From Phoma sp. XZ068 (Eukaryota > Ascomycota > Dothideomycetes > Pleosporales > Didymellaceae): a stretch of 64,000 nucleotides of DNA. Location: assembly GCA_004835665.1 (NCBI GenBank), contig RBKR01000017.1:1116001-1180000 (forward strand), read 5' to 3'. The notes under the pieces were generated by a model. It had not been told where the DNA came from. It did no database searches and worked only from the letters and a program-made list of their open reading frames with translations. Position numbers and translations under genes: made by a program. Positions 45,492 through 57,890 of this stretch are shown here, piece after piece; position 1 is the first letter of the stretch, and each line of letters starts with the position of its first letter.

Positions 45492-45611
45492 TACCGTAGG
45501 CCAGATAGGGCAAGCGCCGGAGCTACCGGTATGTTGCGTTACCCCGCATATCGCAGCAAGCTGCTGGCGCGAGTCGAGATACCATACAATTGCTTCCACA
45601 ATCACTGCAAC

Positions 45612-47273
45612 ATGGACAGCGGCGTACCATCGCTTCTCCGTCTCCCTCACGAGCTCTTGATTTTAATATTGAGTTACATTGACGCGGCAGGATGGAAGCA
45701 GGCCCGCCAAACGTGTAGGAGCCTGAACAAGCTCGCAGCTTCCCTCCTCTTCTCAAGAGTGCACTTCGAGCTCTGCGGACGTGGCTGCGAGTCCCTGTAT
45801 AACATCTCCCAGGAGCCTGCACTTGCCCCCTTAGTCAAGACGGCGGTGCCCCGTAGGGTCCGCGGATATCGGAAGTTTTCCAGCTTCGACACATGGACGA
45901 ATAGCATACACCAGCCAGGCGCCCCAGACGATGGTCTTTGGTCGGCTTGTGAAACAACCTACTACAATAACAAAGAACTTAGCGATGAGCTCATGCCGTA
46001 CGCCGAGTGGGTTGCGATTTCAGCAGAACAGAAAGAGGCGCTCTACCGAGCCTACAATGCGGACCGTGAGCAGCAGAAAGAAGAGATTCTGGATATCACG
46101 AACACATTATGCTTTCGTGCAATGACCACTTCGAAGGTGAAGTTCATCCACCCTGACAGGGCACTCGATACGGGAACAGCAAACGTAGCAATCCGGCAGC
46201 TAAACAAGGCGCTTAAGACACTCCCCAACCTAAGTGCTCTTGAGCACGAGCCTGGGTTCCTTTACGACGAAGAGTGGGCTCTTCGATGGCGAGACCTGTA
46301 CTTCCACCCCTACTCGATACTTGGAAATACGACCTATGAGGAAGATGAGGATGTTGAAGCGCTACAATTGTCGGTCGCTCTTCAGTCACTTGCGTGTTTC
46401 AGAGCAAGAGATTGCAGGCTAAAGAAGATGAGCCTATATGTTGGCGGACCAGCTTTTGCTACCCCGGAGCGCTTGCAACACCTTTGGGACGGCCAAGGGC
46501 ACGAGATAACGCGCCTCTGTCGACAGCTGCGTCGAACTTCCTCAGCAGCAGCCGCAGACGCAGAGGCTTACGCCAACGACGCGACGCCTGCGGATAGTGA
46601 GCTCTATCGCGGAGAACTAGAACTCATGCGGCTTGCGTTTGCTGGTCTGACGCATCTCGAGTACAGCGTGTCTGATGAAGAAGAACCAGAGGGTTGCATA
46701 ACGATTGCTGCGAAGCTCGCCTTCCAGTTTCTTTCGACGGCCAAGAGTCTCCAGAAACTCCGTCTAGCAATCGGCAGACTCGTGGACGGAATCCTTCTGC
46801 CTGTGTACGGGTCTGACGAGAGACAGTGCGTGACGGGTTCCATGTTGCTACTTCGGAACCTTGCCCTTCACGCGCCCTGGAGCCAGATTCGCAATATTGA
46901 GCTTGAGATCGCCACCGATAGGACTACTCTAGTAAAATTCCTCCTTACTCGCAAGAAGACGCTGCGGTTTCTCACGCTCATACGCATGTCTCTAGTGCGG
47001 TTGAGAGACCCTCGGAACACGTGGGAGCCGACCCTTACAGAGATTGGACAAGGTCTCCGCTTAGAGTCACTTACAATTGCAAAGCTCACCGACACACTAG
47101 ACGATTGGGGACCAGGCGTTCAGCCACGCATGCTGTTTGATAAAGAGGACAAACGCTGGGAAAATAAAATTGGCAACTATGAAGCATACTACAATGATAG
47201 TATTCGTCGCATAATTCATGGGGAGGATATCAGTTCACTTGATCCACTACAGGCCGAGGCTGAGCAGCATTAG
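45612..47273 (+). CDS. F-box protein
   Basis: A 553-aa intronless product. The F-box lies at about residues 5-50 (LLRLPHELLILILSYIDAAG, then ARQTCRSLNKLAASLLFSRV). The remainder is leucine-rich without clear LRR periodicity and has an alanine-rich loop (SSAAAADAEAYAND). F-box proteins attach substrates to SCF ubiquitin ligases through Skp1; no substrate-binding domain is recognised. An upstream in-frame ATG at 45531 would add 27 residues; 45612 is preferred because it lies directly before the F-box. The gene begins 120 bp from the transposon end at 45491, so its promoter may have been altered by that insertion. Confidence 0.85.
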   Translation: MDSGVPSLLRLPHELLILILSYIDAAGWKQARQTCRSLNKLAASLLFSRVHFELCGRGCESLYNISQEPALAPLVKTAVPRRVRGYRKFSSFDTWTNSIHQPGAPDDGLWSACETTYYNNKELSDELMPYAEWVAISAEQKEALYRAYNADREQQKEEILDITNTLCFRAMTTSKVKFIHPDRALDTGTANVAIRQLNKALKTLPNLSALEHEPGFLYDEEWALRWRDLYFHPYSILGNTTYEEDEDVEALQLSVALQSLACFRARDCRLKKMSLYVGGPAFATPERLQHLWDGQGHEITRLCRQLRRTSSAAAADAEAYANDATPADSELYRGELELMRLAFAGLTHLEYSVSDEEEPEGCITIAAKLAFQFLSTAKSLQKLRLAIGRLVDGILLPVYGSDERQCVTGSMLLLRNLALHAPWSQIRNIELEIATDRTTLVKFLLTRKKTLRFLTLIRMSLVRLRDPRNTWEPTLTEIGQGLRLESLTIAKLTDTLDDWGPGVQPRMLFDKEDKRWENKIGNYEAYYNDSIRRIIHGEDISSLDPLQAEAEQH

Positions 47274-47669
47274 TCAGACATGCAGCTATAGATGCGTAAA
47301 TCTAGGAACAGTAGTAGCATGAATCTTAAGTAGATGGTATTATCTTCGGTAACAGAGTGCATGAAAGCGCTGCTTTATTCCATTGTTACTTTTCCCTACT
47401 CCTCTGTCTGTAACCGCCCACTACCTGTCCCTTTGTTGCCTAGAGGTGTCTACTCTGCAGGCGTATGCCTTAAGGAATAAGGGTTAATTCTTCCAGCTGG
47501 CCCTTGTGTTGGTATCTTCTGTGAAATTAACCCCTTGATCCCCCTGATCCATATCGAAAAAGGACTAGTGTAATGGTCTATGCTCTTTATGTGTACCTAT
47601 CTCTCCTCGATAAACAGAATCCTCGGATACACCGCGTTCTTTCTCCGGCACAACCCCCTTTTAGCAGTC
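47274..47669. other. Spacer between F-box gene and OrsD-type relic
   Basis: GC-balanced DNA with no convincing gene. It presumably contains the 3' end of the F-box transcript. Confidence 0.4.
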
Positions 47670-50600
47670 ATGTCGACGGTAAACCCTTCTCTAGACCAGC
47701 CTCTAGTTGTGCAGGCGATACAAGCAGCTCAATTTGGTAAGCTAGTTGCATACGTCGGCGAGCCGCACTGCTTCCTTGTATGCGGCACCTGCAGCACAGC
47801 GCTTCCCCTTTGCCATGTCTCCCAGCATTTCAGCGATTCAAAACACCACAACTACGAGCGCAAGGATTGTATCAAGCTACTTCAAGCCTGGAAGGTTCTC
47901 TTTCTCTCAACCTCCCCAATCAAACTCGCCACGGAAGCCGACCTACACAATTGGGTTCGCCCGCCGCAGCCAGCAGCGCCAATTCCCCATCTGAGTATCA
48001 AAGTTGGGTTTCACTGCCGCCTTCTCCTATACTCCGAGAGTCGCCAGCGCTGTCCGGCGGTCTTTCGAAGTATCAAGAGAACGAAACGCCTACATGGCAG
48101 CGAACCGATAGGTTAGAGTACCAGCACGGACCCTTTTTGCCCTATTTTGTACTAGTCGCGGATGGACTCCACGTCTACCCCTGCACTTACCCCTTTGAGC
48201 CATCTTGACTTCGTAACCTCCACTGCCGTGCTGAACCTCCCATCTGTTGCAACTGCTGCAACCACGGGGCGGAAGCACTAGTTCTAGTCCATGTCTCGCA
48301 CGTAAAAAATCTACACAGGAAATCCTGTCGATCCTAGCTGCTTCACGTTGCAGTCTGGCCTTCCAGACCCCCCTTCTCTTCTCGCTAAGTAAGGAGGCGG
48401 GCGATTAGGCCAGTATCCTCAGATTCATCAATTGCTTGCTTCTACTTAGAAGTGAGAGAAACGCCGAACACTATCTCCTACCTCCCATCATATGGCTATC
48501 TGTTTTGCACACTCTACAGAAGCACTATTCCCCGAAAGGTGCTCTTCAGTCATCTCCAACGACATCACGGCATCAGCAGCAGGATGTCCACAGCTATACT
48601 TCACCGATACGAACATCTCCTCGTAGCGCAGGAAGACTCTGACATCGTCCCACTTCCAAACGACAGCCAAGTGTTACTGTTCCTAGCTGCCCACATTGTA
48701 GCTATTGCGCAAGCACCTAAACAAGATCCACAATGTCAAATTCCATGCTTCCTTCAACGATGAATCGCGCACAGGAAGACAGGGCAATACTGGCGCGTGG
48801 ACCACGCCCAGACGAACAGCGTCGAATCTGTACAAGCAGAATGCGAAGAAGAGCAAGTGGATGAACAATCAATATACGTGGAAGAAGAAGAAGGTCGCGG
48901 CGACCCAGATATGGCGGAGCTTCTCCGTATGGAGGAAGAAGAGAAACATCGGCATGCTAATGAAGCCCATGCGACCGCATGTCTCCCAGACAAATTAGAG
49001 CATGACGAGAATACGCGCTGGCTTCGTGAGTGCGGGTGGCCGCGTTGGGTCGTACGCAGACCGCTTCATGTGATTGCTGCTACATCGCAGCTTCCTTCGC
49101 ATAAGCACCAAGGCTTCCTTCGCATAAGCACCAAGCCCTCTACCTAGAATCGTGGAACGGCTCCAGCGGAGTAGCTGCTCAGCTACAGAGGCAAAGCTCT
49201 TGACGCTCGTTGAGTTTACTAGTCGCGCGTTGGACAGATGCGAAGAGACCCTGTCGTCTACAACGCGGGTTCTTCGCTGTTGGCTGCGTAGCTGGGGTCC
49301 GCATTACAGCCCCATTCCGTATGAGCTACCAAAGCGACAAGCTACTCGGAAAAAATACCGCACGTACTGCTACCGCTTCCTTTGCTATGTTTTTTGAGCG
49401 AGGCAGGTTTGCTTAGCACAGGGCCAGGACGCGTACGGCATCTACGGCCTAACACTTACTGCATCCCAGGCTGAGGTAGTAGATACTATCTGGGTGGAGC
49501 TGGACAGTGTTATGACAAACAAACCGGGGAGAGCCCTGTCGAATCCTTTTGTTGCCAATGCCTCCTCTATACTCTTGCATTCTCGAAACTGTATTCCGAT
49601 TGCTCGTTCTCTTCTGGACGGACATTTCAATAGACGGCGATCAAGGCGCTAAAGCAGTCATTCACTTCTCTGGCGTGCTTGGAATCCACACCACCCCTAT
49701 AAGCTCACTCTCCGTACCGCGTACGACTATACACCGTATCTCTTAGCCTTGATCTGGGTAGGAAGGCTGGTTATCCTTGAGTATGCGCTCCCGTCGCGAG
49801 CCTGCAATTCGTGGGATCCTCCTCTCCGGGCACGCGCCACATATTCAGATCAGGGATCAAGGCTCCTCAGAGAGGTCCGGCCAAGGTATCTCCGACGCTG
49901 CACCTTCGCGCCTCTTGGGCATTTCATCGAGCGCCTCCAATATGGCAGAGCTATAGCAACGCGGGAAGGCGCAAGAACAAACATCTCCTGGTCGCCTGAT
50001 GGCCAGCTGCTCGAGGTCAACGGATCTCAGATCACGCTAGTACAGTTGCGCTCTACGGTGAACTCTCTTCTGGATAGGATCAATCAAGCTCGTGAGCTGA
50101 TGTTTCACTGGTGGCCTGAAGTCAATTTGCATAGGATCAAGGACAAACTCACAAGCTATCGATTGGGCTATTCATTCTTAAAGGAGCCTGAGAATAATCT
50201 ACAAATGAGCTTCAAGCATCTTCACCGTCGAGCCTTCTCTCTCCAAGAAGAGAGGCTAGCACTGCAGGGCACTGGACGCAAGCGAGCGCTGGCGTATCTG
50301 CAGAGACGTGACGATTTCGCTTGACTCCTTTTTGCGGGAATCTACATGACTAGTGGCATGCCCGCCAGGGGCGAGGAGCTCCGCATTATCCGCTGGGCAA
50401 ATACTGTTGCTGTACAACGCAACATTGTGGTACACAAAGGACGCATCATGCTACTCTTTGCTTACAACAAAGTATCTACGACAGCGAATCACTCGTTCTA
50501 CATCGTTAGGGTGCCGTGTCCCACGGTAGAGCGAGCTTTGTTTCTATACCTTGCCTATGTAAGGCCTTTTACTGACTTCCTTCTCCAGCAACTGAAGCTC

Positions 50601-51219
50601 GTCGATGGGAATGAAGACGAATCTGCATCTCTTTTCCCTAAGCAGTCATCCCACAGGTTGCTTTAGTGCAGCTGACTGCTCAAAGAGCCTAGAGCAGGCT
50701 ACGCCAGACTGCCCTATTCGACTTCAGCTGGGCATCTATCGTCACGTCGCTGTTGCTATTAGCAAAAAGCACATCCCGACATTGCTGGAGCCATTCGACC
50801 CGAACATCCCAAAGGACCGAAATGGCTTCCTTCACCTATTGGCCTTTTAGACAGGCCACACCCCTTCGATTCATGCAAGCGCTTACGCTCTCGAAAGAGG
50901 TTATCCAGCTAGACTGTAGCCAGAGCTAATCAACCGCTACTTCGAAAACAGCTTTATCTGGCATCGATTTCTGGAGATCACTGAGGAGAGACCTATAGAC
51001 AGAGGACTAAATACGGGCACGTTAGATCAACAGATACAAAAGGTGAAAAAGCCAACAACGAAGCCGGCACGTCAAGCAGCAGATGTCGGTGTGTCAGACG
51101 AGGAACCCGTCGTGCTGGGTCGCGGAGATCAAGAGATAACAAAGGCAAGACAGCTTGAAGAGAGACCGCTGCGACGAAGCAAGCGCAGGCTGAGCAGCGG
51201 CTCATGTGACTTGCATTAG
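47670..51219 (+). pseudogene. OrsD-type zinc-finger / RecQ-repeat-family protein relic
   Basis: Plus-strand coding sense runs through many frames. From ATG 47670: VVQAIQAAQFGKLVAYVGEP and CGTCSTALP with a following H..SKHH, like the C2H2-type finger of OrsD (DUF3505) proteins. Then DENTRWLRECGWPRWVVRRP and VIAATSQLP near 49000. A long open stretch (49749-50324) follows with EVNLHRIKDKLTSYRLGYSF. Then SGMPARGEELRIIRWANTVA and FYIVRVPCPTVERALFLYLA (50346-50666), and after further stops a basic tail ending at 51217. These blocks occur together in large fungal repeat proteins, some carrying RecQ-like helicases; that link is recalled, not shown here. No helicase motif is visible. Many frameshifts and stops make it non-functional. 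Confidence 0.6.
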
Positions 51220-51441
51220 AACCAGAGTATATTAAATTCAGCTAGACTAAGAAGAGGGGGAGTCAGCAGCAGCTGTACGGGCAGTGGTAGCAAATATACA
51301 AAGATGAGAAAGGATTAGGGTTATGGAGACGGAAGAAAAGGAACACCTGCTAAGCGAGCAAAGCCGTTTAGTAGCCTTAAATGACTAGCTGGATCACAAC
51401 GAGAAAACGGACTGGCTCAGAGGTTTCGTAGAACCGCAACG

Positions 51442-52203
51442 TTGAATGAAACGATCGCACAAACACACGTGCCTTCTCTAGACGATGTGGTCTCACGATT
51501 CGATACTTTGGCTGTTACAGAAAATGAGCAGTCGCGGAAGCGGAAGCGCGGTCGAGAGGGGAGCATAAGTCCAATACAGCAACAGATCAACGATCTACGG
51601 GCAGACCTTGCGAAGCTGCAACATGAGCACCAGATGCAGAAAATCTGTCCAGCAGCTTCACAAGGAGCGCAGACACAGGGCAGTGGCAGCGATCAAAGCT
51701 CCATGCCCCTCTATCGTAAAAGAGGTTCACAAGTGTCGCTGAGCAATTGCGCTGAGATCTTCTGCTTGGCAGAAGACTATGGCGTCCTTGTGTGCAAGCA
51801 CCACCGCACCGCAATTATCAATCTTGATAAACACCTCTTACAGCACCATAACGTGCCTGCTTCAACCCGAAGACAGGTCGTCGACTGCTTCAGCCGCCTC
51901 AAACCGCTAGATCCAGCGAAGATCAAACTACCAGAACAGCCAGCACAACCGATAGAAGAGCTCGGGAGACCGCTGACTGGGCTACAGTGCAGAGATTGCG
52001 GGTTCGTTACAATCAACATAGATCAGATCCGCATGTTGTAAAAAGTATCATCAAATTGCTTGGAAGGGGGACAAAACCCAGCTATACAATACTATCAAAG
52101 TGCAGAGCTTTTTTCGCACCGGGGGGGGGGGGGGGGGATCCAGAAGTACTTTAGAGTCAGTTGAACTAAGGTAGCAAATTCTTATGGAGACTCTGAGCAT
52201 ATT
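51442..52203 (+). pseudogene. OrsD-type zinc-finger protein fragment, cut by a transposon
   Basis: An open frame of 199 codons (51442-52041) has a coiled coil (QQQINDLRADLAKLQHEHQM) and then the OrsD hallmark: YGVLVCKHHRTAIINLDKHL, EELGRPLTGLQCRDCGFVTI and INIDQI. A one-base shift at about 52038 moves the next finger residues into another frame (CKKYHQIAWKGDKTQLYN, VQSFF). A 17-base G tract (52121-52137) and then the transposon at about 52204 end it. The cysteine pair CRDC with the later C..H..H would form a C2H2-like finger. It follows the larger relic by 220 bp on the same strand and may be a tandem or successive copy of the same family. Confidence 0.65.
52121..52137. repeat. Run of 17 G
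   Basis: An uninterrupted G tract within the OrsD-type relic. The length may be unstable or mis-called. Confidence 0.9.
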
Positions 52204-55200
52204 CAACTGTATAAGCGAACGGGTCATCATACCGTGTCTGTGCGCACAATGCCCGGATTCACACAACGCCCGCTCCGAGCCCTCACGCCCACCACAAAAA
52301 TGAGGCTGTAGAGCCACCAACAATAGATAATATCATGAGATTTCTTGGTGGAGTACTTAATTAATGCCTGCAAAACTTTCTGCTATTACAGTTTTTTGCG
52401 TGGAGCTATTTTGCGGCCACGGCTGTTGTATACAGGTGGAGGAGTTAGGGAACGCGACGCAGCGATACAGGTACCTGCACCACCACGCTTTTTAACTGTT
52501 TTTGACTGCAATTGACCTGAGGCCTTGCGCTTGCCCTGGTTAGGCAATTGGATACTTTTTTCAGCGTTGCGATCGTGTTTTTGGGCCTCTTTGGCAGCCT
52601 TGCGTTTAGCTACTTCCTGGGCCTTAATCGCACTAAGGCGGGCTCTCTCTTCCTTCTCCCTCACCCGCTGCTCACGCTTCTCTTAAGCAATCTTCTCTTT
52701 AAATAGCTTATTAGCGTGCCTTAGTTTAGCTATCTTAGCCTTTTTAAGCTCTTCTTCTTGCTTCTCTTGCTCTGCAACAGCTATTCGAGCGCGTGCCTCA
52801 CGGAAGGCACGAGGAGACCACATTATTACTCTACTATAATACTCCTAGTGTTATTGCAAGTCTAATTGCCTTGTAGGTTAACTCTAATGCTTCTTCTTAT
52901 AGTGTAGCTTCTAGCGTAGGCCTTTATTCTTGTTGTAAAGTAGCTCTACCTAAGTTAAGAGATAGTAGATAGTTTAACCTAGCTTCTGTGCACCTACACT
53001 ACATAGATCCTTTACCTCTGCATATAGAGTAGTATAAGCCCTAAGCCAGCCTCTGCAGAATAAGCTATAGAACTAGAGGAAATTAATATAGAGGTCTTAG
53101 GAGTAGTATAGCAGAATCTATTAAGGATAATGTTAGGGTTTACAGGGGATATACTAGTTGCTATAAAGGCCTATTTTACTAGCTTCTTAGTAAATATAGA
53201 TATCTAGGCAGGCTAGAAAAGGCTAAAGAAGTTACCTTTTAATAGTAGAGATAGGCCTTAGGATTACTAGAGGTAGTTATTAAGTTTATTAGAGTAGTTA
53301 GACAAGAGAGGCTTAAAGTAGACTATGTCTAACAGTTAGAGCGTCTAGGTACTATAGAGTAGTAATATAGCTAGAATAATCTAATTCTAGTAATAGTATT
53401 TAATAAAAGCTAGTGTTAGGTAACTCCTATAGCTATCTATAATTAAGAGCTAATACTTTCTCTATACTTTAGTCTTAGTATAGTAGTTAAACACTTATTT
53501 AAGCTAGGCTAATCTAATTTTATTATTTATCTAGCCTGTAGGTAAAGAAGCTATATAAATTATATATATTCCTGCCTTAATATTAGCTACCTAGTTACTT
53601 TAGAGGGTAGAGTTCTTTAAGGTAAAGATAATACTAAAGGGAAGAGTAGTACTATCTATATAGATTATAGCTAATAGGCTTACCTACTTATATAAGCTAT
53701 CTTAAAGAGCCTACCTAACTTCTTTCTTCTTCTATTAATACCTACTAAAGATATACTTAGTCCTACCTAGTACCTTAATAGTAAAGCCCTTCTTATCTAT
53801 ATTATATATATACTCTAGCTTAATCTTATATTTAGTAACCTTCTACTATAGTAGGTTAAAGTATAGCTTATACTTATACCCTAACTTAGTATTATAGTAA
53901 CTAGAGTCTATTTCTATTATCTATTAAGAGGTAAGCTTATTATAGTAATAGTAGAGAAAGTATATAATCTAGGTATTAAAGTAAGAGTTCTAGGTAACTA
54001 ATAAAGTAAAGTTATATACTATATATCTATTAGGAGGTATATAACGCGTAGTAAGCTACTTTATATACTTTATAAGGTCTAACTCTTATTATAGAGTAAG
54101 TTTCTAATATTATTAGTTTATAATATCTCTAGGAACCTAATTATAATAGTAATAGCACGCTAATATTAAGTAATCTATACTATACTCTTAGGTAATTTTT
54201 ATATATATAAGTTTATTACCTAGGTTTAAATTACAAATCTGTATAAGCACATTATTAATCCCTAGCCTAGTTATTAAGTTATAATATATTAAATATATAG
54301 TATTATTAGGCAGAGCAGGTATTATATAAATCTAGGTATAATATATATAGATATAGTACTTAAATAGGTTACTCTACTAAGTTACTATAATTTACTTATA
54401 AGTTATAGAATAATATAGTAAATTATAGTTAATTATAGTAGATTAAATTATTCTTTAGACTTATTACTATCTACTATATCCTAAATTTCTACTTTATAGG
54501 TATATATATTATATCTAGTCTTACTATAATACCTATAGTACCTCTCTCTATAAGCCCTCTTTATATACTTCTTATTTTCTTCCTTCCTACTAATATTCTT
54601 AGAGGCTATTAAATTAAGTATATCTTTAATAGTAAGTATATCTTCTATATAGATATACTTTCTCTTATAACTCTTTTACTCTATTATAGCCTTAGCTACC
54701 TTTTAAAGCTTAGTATTTTTCTTTACTATTAATACTACTTTATTTACTACTTATTTAGTACTTTTTTAGAGTTAATAAAGGAGTTTAAGGATAGATACTA
54801 GTAAAGAGCTCTTATACCTTTAAATTTAATTATAAATTAGTATTAATTAAGCCTCTATCTTATAGGTATTACTAGAAGTTTTAGCTTTCTATAGAGTGTC
54901 TTATAGTGCTAGAAGTATAGGTATATAAAGAACTATATTAAGCTTAGATAATATAGCCTCTAGGTTATATAGGACTAAGCTAGTAGCTTAAAAGCTTAAG
55001 TAGATACTTTTTTTTAAAAATACCTAATTAAAAGATCTTTTAAAGGCTAGTAGAAAGGCCTTCTTCTTAATATACTTAGTACTATAGTATACTAAGGCTA
55101 AGATCTTATCCTTATATATTTACTTTAATAGTAAGAAGTATACTATATTAAGTAGCTATAGTAGGTATAATAAGTAAGAAAGTATATAAAGAATAATAAT

Positions 55201-56176
55201 CTTCTTCTCCTTATAGAATTAGTAGAACTTAAATAACTAGTAGCTTCTATAGCTATTAATAATAAGTAGCCTATATAAACCTATACTATACACCTTTATA
55301 TATATATTAAAGTACTTTAGCTATATAATAGTAAGCTTATTAGATATCTAGCTATTAGAGCTAACTTTAAGGACTTAATTATAAGGTAGGTTATTATACT
55401 AAGAGAAGATAAGTACCTTACTAGTAAAAATAATAAATAGTAGAATTATCTAGCCTACTATGCTAATACTCTAGATTAGAGAAACTTACTTATAATTACC
55501 TAGTTAAACTTTCTTTAGAGTACTATACTTCTTAAAGCTAGTAAAGACTATCTAAGCTCTAATCTTTTTTATTAAGAAGCTTATCTTATTAAAGTTATAG
55601 ATATTTTTATCTATAATACTATACTTCTTCTTAATAGACTATATAAGTAAGAACTAGAGGCTTATAATATATAGATCTTTATTTAGTACTTACTAGTAAT
55701 TATATAGATAACTCCTTTAAAGCTTAATCTTAGGTATATACATACTAAAGTTAGTAACCTAGTACTTACTAATAAGCTATTTACTATATACTATAAGTAG
55801 ATTAGAGGCTATATCTTAAACTATATCCCTTATAGCTCTAATTCCTCTTATATCTAAGTTAAGTATATATATAATAATTATATTCTCTTCTTGTTTCTTT
55901 AGCCTCTTTAAATTAGGCTTATAATTATATTAAGAAGACTAGCTAGTATATCTAGCTTAGAAGGTACTTTAGAGAATATTATAGACTACTATAGTATATC
56001 TTCTACTCTTAATATTATTATATTAAATAGCTAAGAGTGTAAGGTATATTATACTTTTATTATAAGACTTCTATATATTGCGTTATTAAGGTATTATAAA
56101 AAAAATATTAATAGGTAGAGAAACTTGGTAGGGTGACCTGTTTAGGTATAATAACCTGTTTGCTTATAAAACACGT
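52204..56176 (-). mobile_element. RIP-mutated 1.85-kb pogo transposon, split by a nested element
   Basis: The right end (cttataaaacacgt, then TA at 56177-56178) and the interior 54357-56176 match the element at 39378-41225 closely. Its left terminal repeat starts near 52204, reads tataagcgaacgggtcatca, stops at 52231, and resumes after 54356 with cttaaataggttac, the RIP form of cccaaacgggtcac. Without the nested element the length is about 1847 bp, versus 1848 bp for its relative. The outermost 10 bp on the left do not match well. Confidence 0.8.
52232..54356 (-). mobile_element. 2.1-kb-class pogo transposon nested in another element's terminal repeat
   Basis: The element is 2125 bp between TA dinucleotides (52230-52231, 54357-54358). 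The left end reads ccgtgtctgtgcgcacaatg. The right end, read inverted, is the same sequence with every difference but one a C-to-T or G-to-A change. The minus-strand transposase tail is still open at 52664-52386 (92 codons, KSIQLPNQGKRKASGQLQSK) and resembles the tail in 34476-35312. The rest is RIP-mutated. Confidence 0.88.
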
Positions 56177-56179
56177 TAC

Positions 56180-57050
56180 TATGTTAGCTTAGGCACAGGC
56201 CTCGAATCCATGACGCGATGGTCAGTGCGCAGAGCGCAGAGCGCAGGTAGTTAACACGCATTACTGGAACGCATTGTCGTTTCCAGATGGCCATTACCTA
56301 AGTAGTAGTAGGCCTGCACTAGGATCGTTTGGTAAAGATGATATTACTGCAAGAACGGCTGTGAGAGCGGCTTGTGTTCTGCCCGTCCAGAATGTCGACC
56401 AAGTTCCACAAGCAAGAATACCAGCTGTCTGTTGAACCGGCAAATACCGTGTTGGGAACGACGCGCTTCTGATGCGTGCTAGAGCTGAGATCAAGGCAGC
56501 CAGGAATCAGGATGATGACACGAAGCCATTCTGGGCTCGCCAAGGTTCAGCCGCAGGAGCAATGCGCACTGCGATGGTGCGAGAAATGGTTCACCAGTTC
56601 TCGAGCGAAGCTGAGAAGGAGATGAAGCATTACAGAGGTTGTGAAACTGACGGTAACTTTTGAAAACTTGGCAGATCATCCGCATTCTGCAGATTTTGAC
56701 GCTGGCTTGCGGCTGAGTTTCAGCTCGGCCTTGTTACACGAATTGCAGCAAGGAGCCGGAAAATCATTCAGGATAATACGCTAGAGGCTTCTACCCACTT
56801 CCGTTCCACTCGACTCCGACGCATTGTCCCAGGACAGACCCCAGATACAGCCGGCCTAGGTGGCACGCCGCTTACTGCCATGGCATACCAAACCGACATC
56901 TTCAAAGCTCTAGTATGCTACAGTAAATGGAGAGGATTAACATTTATCGTCGATCTGTCTTCAATCTAGATAGCTACGTGGTCGTATATGCAGATGGGGC
57001 ATATTGAGATACTTATCTTCCGTCTAACGTTGGGAATTCTGGCTTGATGG
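56180..57050. other. Spacer without a recognised gene
   Basis: GC-balanced DNA between the transposon end and the lysozyme-like gene. Short frames at 56294-56685 on both strands overlap and lack motifs. Confidence 0.4.
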
Positions 57051-57890
57051 TCAAGATTTGAATAAATTGACTTCTAACGCCCGTCTCTGGACCAAATTCC
57101 GATCAACCCGAGGAGGTCTCCCAGAGTTGATGTATTCTTTCATTTTGGACGTTGCAGTGGCAAAGTCCCTTGAGTTGATAAAACGGACAATGTTGGCGAA
57201 ACTTCCAGTGTTGAAGTGGAAAGACACCAGGGCATCAAATTGGTTCTGGGTTAACTGCTCGTATGGTCCTAGATTAGTGTATGGGTAATACGCAAAGAGT
57301 CGGATCAAAAACACTCACAGCAGTAGTCAATAGCGAATTCATGTAATTAACGCGCGTGGCCACGTCACTCTGGAAAAGTGCATCCCCCTCCGCTTGTGAC
57401 ATTGGAACATTGAAGTTTTCACATGCACTCTCCGGGCGGCACAAGTGACCCCATCCAATCGTCAGATTACCCTCATCAGGTTCACAATGCTGACCACTCC
57501 CCCGAGGAGGCTTGTGAGTGCCGTCACAGTAGAAGTTTGCGCGAAAACCTTCGGAGCCGTGGATGAACGTGGCGCCGAAGTCGCTAAGGAAGCCTGGACT
57601 GGTCGCTGGGCCGTGGTCAGGTGCGAAGGTATCGGTGCAACACTGGGCATAAGTCAGATTGAGCTGCTCTGATGATTCACTGTCGAGGAGAAGACAAACC
57701 TTGATATTATCGGCACCGCGGCACAAGCCAGGAGTAACGTACCCGCTGCAGCTGCTTTCCTCCTGACATATTCCCGTTACGGTGTTGATAGGATCTGGAA
57801 GGGTAGGAGGAAGAGAACAGGAGTCTCCCGCATCCAAGCTAAACAACCGCACAAGGGGTTGAGAGAGCAGGACTGCTTGCTGAAGTAGAT
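57051..57890 (-). CDS. Secreted GH24 (phage-type) lysozyme-like protein, 5' end lost
   Basis: Exon A (about 57890-57319) and exon B (57254-57051) are joined over a 64-bp intron (gtgagt...gagcag) in phase 0. The first part is cysteine-rich (CSLPPTLPDP, ICQEESSCSGYVTPGLC), as seen before the catalytic domain in many fungal GH24 proteins. The catalytic part has SDFGATFIHGSEGFR with the acid of the T4-lysozyme-type active site, then GNLTIGWGHLC and, after the intron, LTQNQFDALVSFHFNTGSF. Such enzymes hydrolyse bacterial peptidoglycan. There is no good signal peptide: a possible acceptor (gtttag at about 57846) suggests that the signal-peptide exon lay upstream, where the DNA turns into RIP-mutated repeat at about 57900. 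The gene is probably truncated. Confidence 0.78.
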
